64,000 bases of DNA from RPQJ01 sp963778185 (GCA_963778185.1 CAVZTF010000004.1:496001-560000), one strand, 5' to 3'; shown: positions 26,589 through 36,800, counted from the first letter of the stretch. Numbers and translations are program-made. Notes: generated by a model from the sequence alone, not told the origin.

Positions 26589-27512
26589 TCAGCCGAGCAT
26601 CAGCTTGTCGATGTGCGCCGCGGCGCTGGTGGCGAGCGCGGCGAGCTCGTAGCCGCCTTCGAGCGTCGAGACGACGCGGCCGGCGCAGTGGCGCGACGCC
26701 ACGTCGCAGGCGGCTTGCGTGACCCAGGCATAGTCCCCGGCGACGAGCCGAAGTTCGGCGAGATCGTCCGCCGCGTGGGCGTCGAAACCCGCCGAGATGA
26801 AGAGGAGCTGCGGCGCGAATTCCTCGAGCGCCGGCAGCCAGTGCTGCCTGACGGCCGCGCGGAACTCCTCGCCGCCGGCACCGGCAGGCAAGGCGCAGTT
26901 GATGATGTGCCCGGGAACCGAGCCGGGGTTCATGTCCGGATAAAGTGGATACTGGAAGCTCGAGCAGATGAGGACCCGCTCGTCGCGCTTGAAGATGTCC
27001 TCGGTGCCGTTGCCGAGGTGCACGTCGAAGTCGAGGATGGCAACCCGCTGCAGTCCGTACGCCGCCATGGCGTGCGCGGCGCCGACCGCCACGTTGTTGA
27101 AGAAGCAGAAGCCCATGGCCTGGGCGCGTTCGGCGTGGTGGCCCGGAGGGCGGACGTTGCAGAACGCGCGCTTCACATCGCCCTTCATCACCAGGTCCAC
27201 CGCGAGCACGTTGGCGCCGGCGGCACGCAGCGCGGCCTCGAGGGTCTCCGGGCACATCGAGGTGTCCGGGTCGACACGCACCAGGCCCTCGGCCGGCGAC
27301 AACGCACCCAAGCGCTCGATGTAATCGCGCGGATGCACGCGGGCGAGCTGCTCGACCGAGGCGCGGGGCGCCTCGTGGTGCACCAGGAAGTCGAACAGTC
27401 CACGGACGTGCAACTGGTTCTCGATGGCGCCCAGCCGGGCGGGCTGCTCGGGGTGGCCGTCCCCCATGTTGTGGCGGCGACAGGCGGCATGCGTAATGAA
27501 TGCCACGGGCAT
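26589..27512 (-). CDS. histone-deacetylase-family (AcuC/AphA-like) deacetylase
   Basis: Zinc-dependent amidohydrolase of 307 residues. It has the arginase/deacetylase fold motifs RPPGHHAE (His125, His126), DFDVHLGNGT with Zn ligands Asp163 and His165, GFDAH with Asp244, and EGGYEL near the end. The residue after His165 is Leu, whereas most relatives have a second His, so the site is slightly unusual. Family members deacetylate proteins such as acetyl-CoA synthetase (AcuC), polyamines or histone-like substrates. The position, head-to-head with a Pat-type acetyltransferase gene and near prpE, favours a protein deacylase role. Confidence 0.88.
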   Translation of the reverse strand: MPVAFITHAACRRHNMGDGHPEQPARLGAIENQLHVRGLFDFLVHHEAPRASVEQLARVHPRDYIERLGALSPAEGLVRVDPDTSMCPETLEAALRAAGANVLAVDLVMKGDVKRAFCNVRPPGHHAERAQAMGFCFFNNVAVGAAHAMAAYGLQRVAILDFDVHLGNGTEDIFKRDERVLICSSFQYPLYPDMNPGSVPGHIINCALPAGAGGEEFRAAVRQHWLPALEEFAPQLLFISAGFDAHAADDLAELRLVAGDYAWVTQAACDVASRHCAGRVVSTLEGGYELAALATSAAAHIDKLMLG

Positions 27513-27603
27513 GGACGACTCCGGCTGCGGTGACTCGGGATGCTCGAACCAGCTTATAACGCTAGCATGTAATGGCTCATCCGGGCTTTCCAAGGGTTCG
27601 ACC

Positions 27604-30282
27604 TTGCCATCCAAGCGCAGTGAAGCCGTGTTCAAGCCCGCGTCGATCGTGCTGGTCGGCGCAAGCGACACCCCGGGTACGCTCGGCGACGTCGTTCGCC
27701 GCAACCTGCACGCGGCCGGGTTCCGCGGCCCGGTGTACTTCGTGAACCCGAGCCACGCGTCCATCGACGGCCAGGCAGTCTTCGCGAGCGTGCGGGACCT
27801 CCCCGTAGCGCCGGACCTCGCGGTCATCGTCACGCCGGCGGCGACGGTGCCGGACGTCGTCGCGGCCTGCGGGGAGAAGGGCATTCGCGGCGCCGTCGTC
27901 ATCTCGGCGGGTTTCCGCGAGGGCGGCGCGGCCGGCCGGGAGCTCGAAGCCGAGCTGAAGCGGCGCGCACGGCAGCACGGCCTGCGCCTGCTCGGGCCCA
28001 ACAGCCTCGGCGTGATCCGCACCGACGACGCGCTCAACGCCGCCTGCGGCCCGCAGCAGCCGCTGCCGGGGCGGCTGGCCCTCGTCTCGCAGTCGGGCGC
28101 GCTGTGCGCCGCCATCCTCGACTGGTCGCGCGCGCGGCACGTCGGGTTCTCGACGGTGATCTCGACCGGCATCGGCATCGACATCGACGTCGGTGAGATC
28201 CTCGACTTCCTGGCCCGCGACCCGGCGACCGACAGCATCATGCTGTTCATCGAGGGCGTGGATCACCCGCGCCGATTCATGAGCGCGCTGCGGGCGGCCT
28301 CGCGCATCAAGCCGGTGGTCGTGATGAAGTCGGGACGGCACGCCGAGCGGCCGGACGTGGCGGCTTTCCACACAGGCTCCCTGGTCGGCGCCGACGACGT
28401 GTTCGACGCCGCCATGCGTCGCGCGGGCGTGCTGCGCATCCGCAACTTCTCCGAACTGTACGTCGCGGCCTCGACGCTCGGCGTGGGAGTGCGAGTCGCG
28501 GGGCGCCGGCTGGCCATCGTCTCGAACGCGGGCGGCCCCGGAGCGCTCGCGGCCGACCACGCCAAGGACCGCCGTCTACGGCTCGCATCGCTCGAGGGCA
28601 CGACGCTCGAGCAGCTGGCGAGCCTGTTGCCCCCGAGCGCGCACCAGGGCATGCCCGTGTACGTGCGCGGCGATGCGGATGCCGCGCAATTCACGGCCGC
28701 GGCGGGCATCTGCCTCGCAGATCCCGGCGTCGATGCGCTGCTCGCCATCCTGACGCCGCACGCGCTCACGGACCCGGACGCCTTTGCCCGCGAGCTGATC
28801 GTTTTCGCGGGCAGCCAGCGCAAGCCGCTGTTCACCTGCTGGATGGGTGGCGATGCGGTCGCCGCGAGCCGCACCCTCTTCGCCGAGCACCGGGTGCCGA
28901 CCTACGCGACGCCCGAGGCGGCCGTGGACGCGATCGCGGCGCTCAACCTCTTCGCAGAAAACCAGTTGCAGCTGCTGCAGGTGCCGGAGCCGCTCGCGAC
29001 GAGTTCGGTGCCGGACCGCGAAGCGGCCCAGATCATCATCGACGCGGCGCTGGAGGCGGGCCAGGAATGGCTGAACCCGGCGCAGTCGAAGGCCGTGCTC
29101 GCGGCCTTCGGCATCCCGATCGTGCGCAGCCTGCCGGCGCGCTCGGCCGCCGACGCCGTGATGGTCGCGCAGGAGATCGGCTTCCCGGTCGCGATGAAGA
29201 TCCTCTCGCCGGACATCGCCCACAAGACCGACGTGGGCGGCGTGCGGCTCGGACTCGAAAGCGCGCGCGAAGTGCGGGAGACCTACGAATCCATGCTTGC
29301 GGCCGTGGCGGCGGCGCGCCCGGACGCCGGACTCGAGGGCGTGTTGATCGAGCCGATGTACCGCGAGCGCAACGGCCGCGAGGTGATGATCGGGGTCGTG
29401 CGCGACCCGGTGTTCGGGCCCGCGATCAGCTTCGGGCTGGGCGGAACACTGGTCGAAATCATCCGCGACCGCGCCGTGGCGCTGCCGCCGCTCAACCGGT
29501 TCCTGGCGCGCGAGCTGATGCGCCGCACCCGCGCGTGGCAGGCCCTGCAGCCGTTGCGAGGCGCGCCCGCAGCCGACGAGGAGGCGCTCGAGGAAATCCT
29601 GCTGCGCGTGTCCGAGGTCGTCTGCGAACTGCCGGACATCGGCGCGATGGACCTGAACCCGGTCATCGTCACCGAGACCGGCGCGATCGTCGTGGACGCG
29701 CGCATCGGCGTGCTGCGCGGCAGTGCGACGGCGCGGCCCTACGAGCACATGGCAATCCACCCCTACCCGAGCGGCCTGATCCAGAGTCTGGAACTGACGG
29801 ACGGCGTCACGGCCACCTTGCGGCCAATCCGCCCAGAGGATGCCGCGATCGAGACGGCGTTCGTGAACGGCCTGTCGGAGCAGTCACGCTTCCTGCGCTT
29901 CATGTTCGGGATGCACAGTCTCACCCCGGCCATGCTGTCGCGCTTCACGCAGATCGACTACGACCGTGAACTTGCGCTGATCGCGGTCATCGACACGCCG
30001 CAGGGCGAGGAGCAGATCGGCGTCGCGCGCTACATCACGCTGCCGGACGAGGAGACCTGCGAGTTCGCAATCGTGGTGGGAGATGCCTGGCAGGGCAAGG
30101 GGCTCGCGAAGCGGCTGTTCGCGATGCTGATCGAGGCGGCCCGGGACCGGCGCCTGAAGGTCATGACCGGGCTCACCCTGCGCGAGAACGTGAGGATGAT
30201 CGAGCTGTCGCGTTCGAACGGCTTCAAGGTGCGGCGTGATCCGGACGATCCCGAACTCGTCGACATGACACTCTCCCTCTAG
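27604..30282 (+). CDS. pat: Pat-type protein lysine acetyltransferase (acyl-CoA synthetase-like plus GNAT)
   Basis: A large cytoplasmic acyltransferase of 892 residues that uses acyl-CoA to acylate lysines, classically of Acs and PrpE. In order: CoA-binding domain (about 10-130, VLVGASDTPGTLG), succinyl-CoA-ligase-like domain (about 150-400), ATP-grasp-like domain (about 485-700) and a C-terminal GNAT domain (about 720-890) with the acetyl-CoA loop WQGKGLAKRLF. Length and order match Pat/YfiQ (886 residues in E. coli). The TTG at 27604 is chosen because AAGGG lies seven bases before it. In-frame ATG codons further upstream overlap the divergent deacetylase gene. Confidence 0.92.
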   Translation: MPSKRSEAVFKPASIVLVGASDTPGTLGDVVRRNLHAAGFRGPVYFVNPSHASIDGQAVFASVRDLPVAPDLAVIVTPAATVPDVVAACGEKGIRGAVVISAGFREGGAAGRELEAELKRRARQHGLRLLGPNSLGVIRTDDALNAACGPQQPLPGRLALVSQSGALCAAILDWSRARHVGFSTVISTGIGIDIDVGEILDFLARDPATDSIMLFIEGVDHPRRFMSALRAASRIKPVVVMKSGRHAERPDVAAFHTGSLVGADDVFDAAMRRAGVLRIRNFSELYVAASTLGVGVRVAGRRLAIVSNAGGPGALAADHAKDRRLRLASLEGTTLEQLASLLPPSAHQGMPVYVRGDADAAQFTAAAGICLADPGVDALLAILTPHALTDPDAFARELIVFAGSQRKPLFTCWMGGDAVAASRTLFAEHRVPTYATPEAAVDAIAALNLFAENQLQLLQVPEPLATSSVPDREAAQIIIDAALEAGQEWLNPAQSKAVLAAFGIPIVRSLPARSAADAVMVAQEIGFPVAMKILSPDIAHKTDVGGVRLGLESAREVRETYESMLAAVAAARPDAGLEGVLIEPMYRERNGREVMIGVVRDPVFGPAISFGLGGTLVEIIRDRAVALPPLNRFLARELMRRTRAWQALQPLRGAPAADEEALEEILLRVSEVVCELPDIGAMDLNPVIVTETGAIVVDARIGVLRGSATARPYEHMAIHPYPSGLIQSLELTDGVTATLRPIRPEDAAIETAFVNGLSEQSRFLRFMFGMHSLTPAMLSRFTQIDYDRELALIAVIDTPQGEEQIGVARYITLPDEETCEFAIVVGDAWQGKGLAKRLFAMLIEAARDRRLKVMTGLTLRENVRMIELSRSNGFKVRRDPDDPELVDMTLSL

Positions 30283-30463
30283 GCTGCGCGCGAGGACGGC
30301 CGCTGGCCCGCGGCAGGTCGTTGCTGCCGTGCGGTGAACGGCGGCATGATCCCGCGGGTGGAGCATTGTTCTAGAAAGCTGAACAGAGTAGTAAGACTAT
30401 TGGCATTTATCGGATCAATGCCCAGGCGTAGCTTCTCCCCCGCACGCAACGGAGGATTCAGCC

Positions 30464-30586
30464 ATGACCACCAGACAGAAGTGCGACAGCTACACCAACC
30501 GGGTTCTCGCCGGCCTCGTCATCGCGGTGTCGATCGTCGTCGGCTCGCTCTCCTACGCCGTATCGCACGTCCAGGCCTTCGTGTGA
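30464..30586 (+). CDS. 40-residue single-helix membrane protein
   Basis: A very small reading frame with a strong ribosome site (GGAGG at 30451-30455, eight bases before ATG). It encodes a basic start MTTRQKCDSYTNR, one hydrophobic helix (RVLAGLVIAVSIVVGSLSYA) and a short tail ending AFV. It lies in an otherwise geneless 345-base stretch between pat and the oxidoreductase gene. The DNA just upstream (about 30365-30420) is clearly richer in A+T than the surroundings, as expected for a promoter region. I know no family for it. Confidence 0.55.
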   Translation: MTTRQKCDSYTNRVLAGLVIAVSIVVGSLSYAVSHVQAFV

Positions 30587-30627
30587 CACGCGGTGCCAGG
30601 TCTTCCTCGATCCCGCGCAGGTGATCG

Positions 30628-31569
30628 TCACGCGACCCGGATGAGCAGCTTCCCCTGCACGTGTCCGGAACGCGAGCGCTCGATGGCGGCGGCCACCTGC
30701 TCGAGCGGGTATTCCGCTTCGATCGCGCAGCGCAGCCGTCCGCCTGCGACGTATCGGTGGAGTTCCTGGAACGCGGCCTCGCTTGGGCGGAGCATCAACG
30801 CAGAACGCTTAACCCGGCCGACGCGATTCAGCAACGGATCGATCGTGTAGGTGGCGGCGGCCGGCAGCGTACTCACGTAGTGGCCGTCCCTTGCCACGAG
30901 CCGCCCGTGCGACCGACGCGGCAGGTTTGGAACGCAATCGATCACCGCGTCGAAGCCGGCCGGCCAGCGGTCCGCCGGCGTGTTCGCATGGTCCACGAAG
31001 GCATCCGCGCCGAGCGACATCACGAACTCGCGCCGTGCCGCACTGGCCGTCCCCGAAACGGTCGCGCCGCGGGCCTTGGCAACCTGTACCGCCATGTGAC
31101 CCACGCCACCCGCAGCGCCGTTGACGAGGACCCGCGTTCCGCCCGAGACCCTGCCGAGATCGCAGAGGGCGACGGCCGAGACGCCGGCGCAGGGCAGGGC
31201 GGCGCCGTCGCGAAAATCGATGTGGTCGGGCAGCGGGACGACGAACCCGGCCGGTACCGGGACGAAGTCGGCGAACGACCCGAGCGAGCGAGCAAACGGG
31301 TCGATGAAGCCATGCACCCTGTCCCCTTCACGGAAGCCGGTCACGCCCGCACCGAGCGCGGCGACCTCGCCCGCAAAGTCGCCGCCCATGGTCCGCGGCC
31401 GCCCACCCCTCACGAGGTAACGGAACTTGCCGTCCGCGAGCTTCCAGTCCACCGGGTTCAGGCCCGCGAATTGCACGCGAACCAGGACTTCCCCGGTGCC
31501 GGCGACCGGCACGGGCACGTCGTCGAGCCGCGGAGGCGATCCAGTCGCGTGGTACCGGTAGGCGCGCAT
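30628..31569 (-). CDS. zinc-independent alcohol dehydrogenase/quinone-oxidoreductase family protein
   Basis: A medium-chain dehydrogenase/reductase of 313 residues with a GroES-like N-terminal domain (about 1-120) and a Rossmann domain with the NADPH motif NGAAGGVGHMAVQVAKA (about 145-160). The structural-zinc cysteines and catalytic Cys of classic alcohol dehydrogenases are absent, which is typical of quinone oxidoreductase and enoyl-reductase relatives. The start is the ATG at 31569. Two stable hairpins (31605-31676) separate it from the upstream porin gene, so it may be transcribed separately. Substrate unknown. Confidence 0.85.
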   Translation of the reverse strand: MRAYRYHATGSPPRLDDVPVPVAGTGEVLVRVQFAGLNPVDWKLADGKFRYLVRGGRPRTMGGDFAGEVAALGAGVTGFREGDRVHGFIDPFARSLGSFADFVPVPAGFVVPLPDHIDFRDGAALPCAGVSAVALCDLGRVSGGTRVLVNGAAGGVGHMAVQVAKARGATVSGTASAARREFVMSLGADAFVDHANTPADRWPAGFDAVIDCVPNLPRRSHGRLVARDGHYVSTLPAAATYTIDPLLNRVGRVKRSALMLRPSEAAFQELHRYVAGGRLRCAIEAEYPLEQVAAAIERSRSGHVQGKLLIRVA

Positions 31570-31604
31570 GCGGAAATTGCCTGGGTCTCTCGGCCGTAAA
31601 CGAA

Positions 31605-31676
31605 GTCGTCCTCGAGCTTGCGCTCGAGGACGACGAGTGGAAGGTGGTACGCGCCGCGCGGCGGTCCGCGCGGCGC
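31605..31676 (-). terminator. two strong GC-rich hairpins between porin and oxidoreductase genes
   Basis: Hairpin one: a 12-bp perfect stem (31605-31616 with 31623-31634) and a 6-base loop. Hairpin two: an 11-bp perfect stem (31651-31661 with 31666-31676) and a 4-base loop. Neither is followed by a T-run, so they may be Rho-assisted terminators, or they may protect the 3' end of the porin mRNA against nucleases. Confidence 0.55.
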
Positions 31677-31682
31677 GGCTGA

Positions 31683-33020
31683 TCAGAACGAGTACTTGGT
31701 CGTGAACTGGTACCGGTCGAGGTCTCCGTTGTCGCCGTTCTCGATCTCGCGATTGGCGCGGCGGTACTCCGCTCCGATGTCGAGCTTCGGCAGCGGGGAG
31801 TAGAAGATGTTCAACGTCCAGCTGTCGCTCGACTTGTTGACGGCCGATCCCGTCAGGTCGGTGTCGTTGTCGTAGTCCTGCATCGCGTAGCTGAAGGTGC
31901 TGCGCAGCTTCGGCGTCCACATGTGCCGGTAGGCAACGAAGCCCGCGTAGCCGTCGATGCCCTCGAGCTCGCCGCCCGCGTCCAGCACCGCGTCGTTCGC
32001 GAAGTTGAGGCCGACGTAGCGCCCCAGGTTGCCGCCGAGCAGCATCCAGCGGATGTCGTCCTTGCCGATGTTGAACTTGCCAGATGCGCTCAGCGCGCCG
32101 GTCCAGCTGGTGTCGTCGATCGTCGCCGTCTCGTACGAGAGCTCGCGCAGCAGGCCCGCGAGGGCGACATGGCCCCAGTCGCCCTTGAACGCGTAGCGGG
32201 CCGTGATGTCCGGCAGCCGGCTGTCGTCGGCCGTGATCTGGGCGCCGCCGCCGAACGGCGTGATCGACGTCTCCGGATTCTCGAGCGACATCGAGAAGCC
32301 GCCGCTGGTGAAGCGGACCTGGGGCTGGCGGACGAAGGTCGTCCCGTCCGTCGTGCCGATGAAATCCACCGCCTCGGGCAGCGTTGCGACATCCATGAAA
32401 TTGGACCAGGTCTGGCCGACCAGCCATTTGCGCCACTGCACGTATGCGTGCCGGACGACGGGGGCGTAGGTGTTGCTGACCCGTTCATTGCCGAGCGACG
32501 ACCCGAAGAAGTCGATCTCGAAGCGGGTCATGAGCTTGTCGCCGCCCTCGAGAATCGTGTCGGTGCCGAAGTTGACGCGCGACTGCTTCACGTGGGCATG
32601 GAAGTCCATGTCCTCGGCCTCGCCGGTGACCGGGGTGGAACCGGGCACGTAATAGTCGCGGCCCGCATTGCCCGCGGCGATTTCGGCGTATTCGGTATCG
32701 GTGAACAGGGCGTCGGCCTTGACGAAGCCGCTGATGACGAAGCTGGTGCCCGGCGCGGCGTTCGGCGTGATCGTGCTGGCCTGCACCGGCGTGCCGGGCT
32801 TGGCCGGGGCGGCAGCCACCGGCGCGGCCGCAGGCGTCGCGGCGGCCTGCCTGGCAGACAGATCCTTGACGAGCTTCTCGAGCTCGGCGACGCGGGCTTC
32901 GAGTTCCGCCTCCTTCGCTGTCTGCGCAAGCGCGCCTGCCGAACAGCCCAGGGCCGCAATGGCGAGCGTGGTGGCGATTACGCGGCGGATGACCGGCCCG
33001 CTGTTGTGTCTGGCATGCAT
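31683..33020 (-). CDS. DcaP-like trimeric outer-membrane porin
   Basis: A 445-residue porin with a signal peptide (cleavage near GALAQ), an N-terminal coiled coil (about 28-55, KEAELEARVAELEKLVKD), an Ala/Pro linker and a 16-strand-like barrel ending in YQFTTKYSF. The FVKADALFTDTEYAE strand and the coiled coil match the DcaP family, which imports dicarboxylic acids and other anionic solutes. The gene is divergent from the CrbR-like regulator with 115 bases between starts, so that regulator may control it. The location near prpE and pat suits uptake of small organic acids, which is inference. Confidence 0.85.
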   Translation of the reverse strand: MHARHNSGPVIRRVIATTLAIAALGCSAGALAQTAKEAELEARVAELEKLVKDLSARQAAATPAAAPVAAAPAKPGTPVQASTITPNAAPGTSFVISGFVKADALFTDTEYAEIAAGNAGRDYYVPGSTPVTGEAEDMDFHAHVKQSRVNFGTDTILEGGDKLMTRFEIDFFGSSLGNERVSNTYAPVVRHAYVQWRKWLVGQTWSNFMDVATLPEAVDFIGTTDGTTFVRQPQVRFTSGGFSMSLENPETSITPFGGGAQITADDSRLPDITARYAFKGDWGHVALAGLLRELSYETATIDDTSWTGALSASGKFNIGKDDIRWMLLGGNLGRYVGLNFANDAVLDAGGELEGIDGYAGFVAYRHMWTPKLRSTFSYAMQDYDNDTDLTGSAVNKSSDSWTLNIFYSPLPKLDIGAEYRRANREIENGDNGDLDRYQFTTKYSF

Positions 33021-33135
33021 CGTGGGACCCCCGGTTGAGACTGACGAGATCCTGAGGCGCGCCTGCCGCGGTGGGAATTCGCCTTTGGTCGAAGCGCGCC
33101 GCAGAAACGGCGTCGGGAGTGTAGGCTCATCGACC

Positions 33136-33813
33136 ATGACTCGCCAGATCGTAGTCGCCGACGATCACCCCCTGTTCCGTGAGGCACTCAAGGCCGCGGT
33201 GGGCCGCCTCGAGTCCGGCATGCGGTTCGTCGAGGCCGACTCCGTGGCGGCATTGCTCGCCGCGCTCGAGGCCGAGCCCGATGCCGACCTGCTGCTGCTC
33301 GACCTCAACATGCCGGGGGCCCACGGCTTCAACGCACTTGCGCACGTGCGCGGCAGCCGGCCGGGCCTGCCGGTGGTGGTCGTCTCCGCCGACGACGACC
33401 CGCAGACCATCGCCTCGGCCCTGCGCTACGGCGCGCAGGGATTCATCCCCAAATCCACCGAGGCTGGACGCATCGGCCAGGCCATCGAGGCCGTGCTGGC
33501 CGGCGAGATCTACACGCCGCCCGGTTTCCATGCGCCCCGTGCGGCGCCCACCGGTGGGGAGGATCTCGAGATCGCGCGCCGCATGGCCGATCTCACTCCG
33601 CAGCAGTTCCGCGTGCTCGGCATGCTCTGCACGGGCCTGCTGAACAAGCAGGTCGCCTATGAGCTCGACGTGTCGGAGGCGACGGTCAAGGCCCACGTCA
33701 CCGCCATCCTCCGCAAGCTCGGCGTCGCCACGCGCACGCAGGCGGTGCTTGCGGCGGGACGCCTTGCCATCGACCGCGCCAGCGTGAAGCCGCCGCCCGA
33801 GGAGCCCGACTGA
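33136..33813 (+). CDS. LuxR/NarL-family response regulator (CrbR/ErdR-like)
   Basis: A 225-residue regulator with a receiver domain (about 3-120, phosphoacceptor Asp56 in LLLLDLNMP, conserved DD at residues 9-10 and Lys in IPKST) and a C-terminal GerE-type helix-turn-helix (about 150-212, LTPQQFRVLGMLCTGLLNKQVAYEL... type). It is convergent with the SSF hybrid kinase gene with one base between stops. In Vibrio and Pseudomonas the CrbS/CrbR (MxtR/ErdR) pair controls acetyl-CoA synthetase and related short-chain acid genes. The neighbourhood here fits that, and I assign the pair on architecture. Confidence 0.88.
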   Translation: MTRQIVVADDHPLFREALKAAVGRLESGMRFVEADSVAALLAALEAEPDADLLLLDLNMPGAHGFNALAHVRGSRPGLPVVVVSADDDPQTIASALRYGAQGFIPKSTEAGRIGQAIEAVLAGEIYTPPGFHAPRAAPTGGEDLEIARRMADLTPQQFRVLGMLCTGLLNKQVAYELDVSEATVKAHVTAILRKLGVATRTQAVLAAGRLAIDRASVKPPPEEPD

Positions 33814-33814
33814 A

Positions 33815-36800
33815 TCAGCCGTCGATCGCACGCGACGAGCGGGGCGGGCACTGTGCGGCGAGCGCGCCAAGCAGCGCCCGCAGGGCCGCCGGCTTGAGCG
33901 GCTTGCGCAGCACGGGATAGCCGATCGACTTCGCGTGCACGGCCAGCGCGGCCGAGTGGTCGGCCGTGATCAGCGCGCCGGGCGTCGCGGCCGCGCGGTG
34001 GCCGCGCAGCGATTTCAGCAGTTCCAGCCCGTCGATTTCCCCGTCCCCGAGACGATAGTCGGCGAGGACGATGTCCGGCGCGTTGCGCTCGGCCGCTTGC
34101 CGGGCCTCGGCCGCGTTGGAGGCGGTCAGTACGCGCAATCCCCAGCGGCTGAGGAGTGCCTCCATGCCGGCCAGGATCTCGGGCTCGTTGTCGATGCAGA
34201 GCACGGAGAGCCCCACGAGACTCGCCGGGGTGGACACGTCCGCCTCGGCCCGGGCGGGCACCGGCGCGTCCTCGCGGGACGCGGCGAGCGGCACGCACAC
34301 GGTGAAGACCGAGCCGCGGCCCGGCGTCGAGCGCACGCCGAGCTGCAGTTCCAGCAGGCGCGCGATGCGGTCGCAGATCGACAGTCCCAGCCCGAGGCCC
34401 TTTTCACCCCAGGGCGAGGGGTGGTCGAGGCCGCGAAATTCCTCGAATATCGCGCGCTGGTGCTGCTCGGCGATGCCCGGACCGGTGTCCCACACCTGCA
34501 GCTCGACGCGCGAATTGCGGCGGCGGCAGGCCACCAGCACTCCGCCGCGCTGCGTGTAGCGAAGCGCGTTCGCGACCAGGTTCTGCAGCACCCGCCGCAG
34601 CAGGACGCGGTCGCTGCTCACACGGTAGCGCGCCTTCGTGAAGCGCAGGCGCAGGCCGCGCCGTGCGGCGAGCGGCGCGAACTGCCGCTCGAGATGCTCG
34701 AAGGCCTCGGCGACGGCGAAATCGGTCACCTCGGCACGCATCGTCCCGCTCTCGAGGCGCGCGATGTCGAGCATGTCGTCGAGCACCTCCTCGGCGGCAC
34801 GCATCGAGCTGTCGATGCGCCCGGCGATCTCGACGACCTCCGGGTCCGAGGAGCGTTCCTCGAGGGTGGAGGCGAACAGGCGCGCGGCGTTTAGCGGCTG
34901 CAGCAGGTCGTGGCTCGCGGCGGCCACGAAGCGGGTCTTGGTCGCGTTGGCTTCCTCGGCCAGCCGCTTGGCGGCCTGCTGCGCCCGCAGTGCCGCCTCG
35001 AGCTCCCCGGTGCGCTCGTGCACTCGCTGCTCGAGCGTGAGCTTGGTCTCGATCAGCGCCTGCTCGGTGCGCTTGAACTCGGTGACGTCGGTATAGGTGG
35101 TGACGTAGCCGCCGTCCGGCATCGCCTGGCCGTGGATCTCGTACACGCGGCCATTGCGGCGCGTGCGCTGGAGCACGTAGGGGGTGCCCGCCTTCAAGTG
35201 CGCGAGCCGCTTCGTGATCTCGTGCCCGACGTCGCCGCTGCGGAACTCGCCGCGCTCGGCATTGAAGCGGATCAGGTCCGCGACCGGACGGCCCACGTAG
35301 ACCATGCCCTCGGGGTAGTCGAACATCTCGAGATAGCGGCGGTTCCACGCGACGAGGTGCGCCTCGCTGTCCGCCACGGCGATGCCCTGCGCGACGTTTT
35401 CCATCGTGGCCTGCAGCAGCTGCCGGCTGAAGCGCAGCTCCTGGGAGGTCTCGTCGAGCAGTTCCGCGACGTCCTCGGCGGCGATGCCGCGCCCGGCAAG
35501 CGCGTGCGTGAACATGAGCCGCGCCGAGGACGCCCCGATCGCGCCGGCCACCAGGCGCTCCATGTACTGCAGCAGCCCGCGGTCGGCCGGGGCGTTGGGG
35601 CGTGGCACCGGGCGTCCCGCCAGCTGGTGGTACTCGTCGAGGGCGCGCGCGGCGGCTTCGACGCCGAGGATGCGTTCGGTGATGGCGAGCACGTCGCCGA
35701 CGCGCGCGCCGCCGGCGGTGAACGGCTCGGCGGCAGGCAGCGCCCCGCGCAGGAAGGACGTCGCGGCCATGCGCTCGCGGAAAGACAGCCCGCGCAGCCG
35801 CGAGACCAGGAACAGCACGATCACGTTGACGCCCACGGCGAGCAGCGTGCCGAGCGTCGTCGGGGTCAGCGTGCCGAGGCCGCCCTCCGTGACGTCGGGC
35901 ATCAACAGGGTGTAGAGCCAGACGGCATAGCCCGCGGCGAGCCCCCAGAACACGCCCTGGCGAGTCGCCCTCCGCCAGTAGAGCCCCGTCAGGATCGCGG
36001 GCGCGAACTGGGCGACCGCCGCGAAGGCGAGCAGGCCGATGGAGGCGAGGCTCGCGGGCGCGGCAGTTCTGCGGTAGTAGGCGTAGGCGAGTACCGCGAG
36101 CAGCAGGATAGCGCCGCGCCGCAGCCAGAGCACGAGGCGCCCCACGTCCGCTCCCTCGCTCAGCCCCAGCCAGCGGCTGCGCCACAGGGTCGGCATCACG
36201 ATGTCGTTGGTGATCATGGTCGCGAGCGCGATGCTCGCGACGATCACCATCGCGGTCGCCGCCGAGAGGCCGCCGAGGAACACGAGCACTGCCAGTGCCG
36301 GAGCACCGTTCTCGAGCGGCAACGTGAGGATGAAGGCATCCGGGCTGTGCCGCGACCCGAGGTCGCTGCCGGCGCCAGCCAGCACGATCGGCACCACGCA
36401 CACCGTGAACACCGCGAGGTAGGCGGGGAAGACCCAGCGGGCCTTGCGTACGTCGGCGGGATCGGCGCACTCGACCACGCCGACCAGGAACTGGCGGGGC
36501 AGGCAGAAGATCGCCGCGCCCGCAATCGCCGTCGAGGCGACGAAGCCGCTGCTCGCGATGTCCTGCAGGTCGCCGAGGCTGGTCTCGCGGAGGGGCGGGG
36601 CGGTGTCGAGGTGCAGCACCGCGAAGACGCCCACCGTGGCGAAGGCCAGCAGTTTCACGAAGGACTCGAAGGCGATGGCCAGCATCACTCCCTCGTGGTG
36701 CTCCGTGGCGTCGAGCCTGCGTGTGCCGAACAGGATCGCAAAGACCGCCATCAGCATGGCGACCCACAGCGCGGTGTCGGCGTACCACGCGGGGTGCAAC

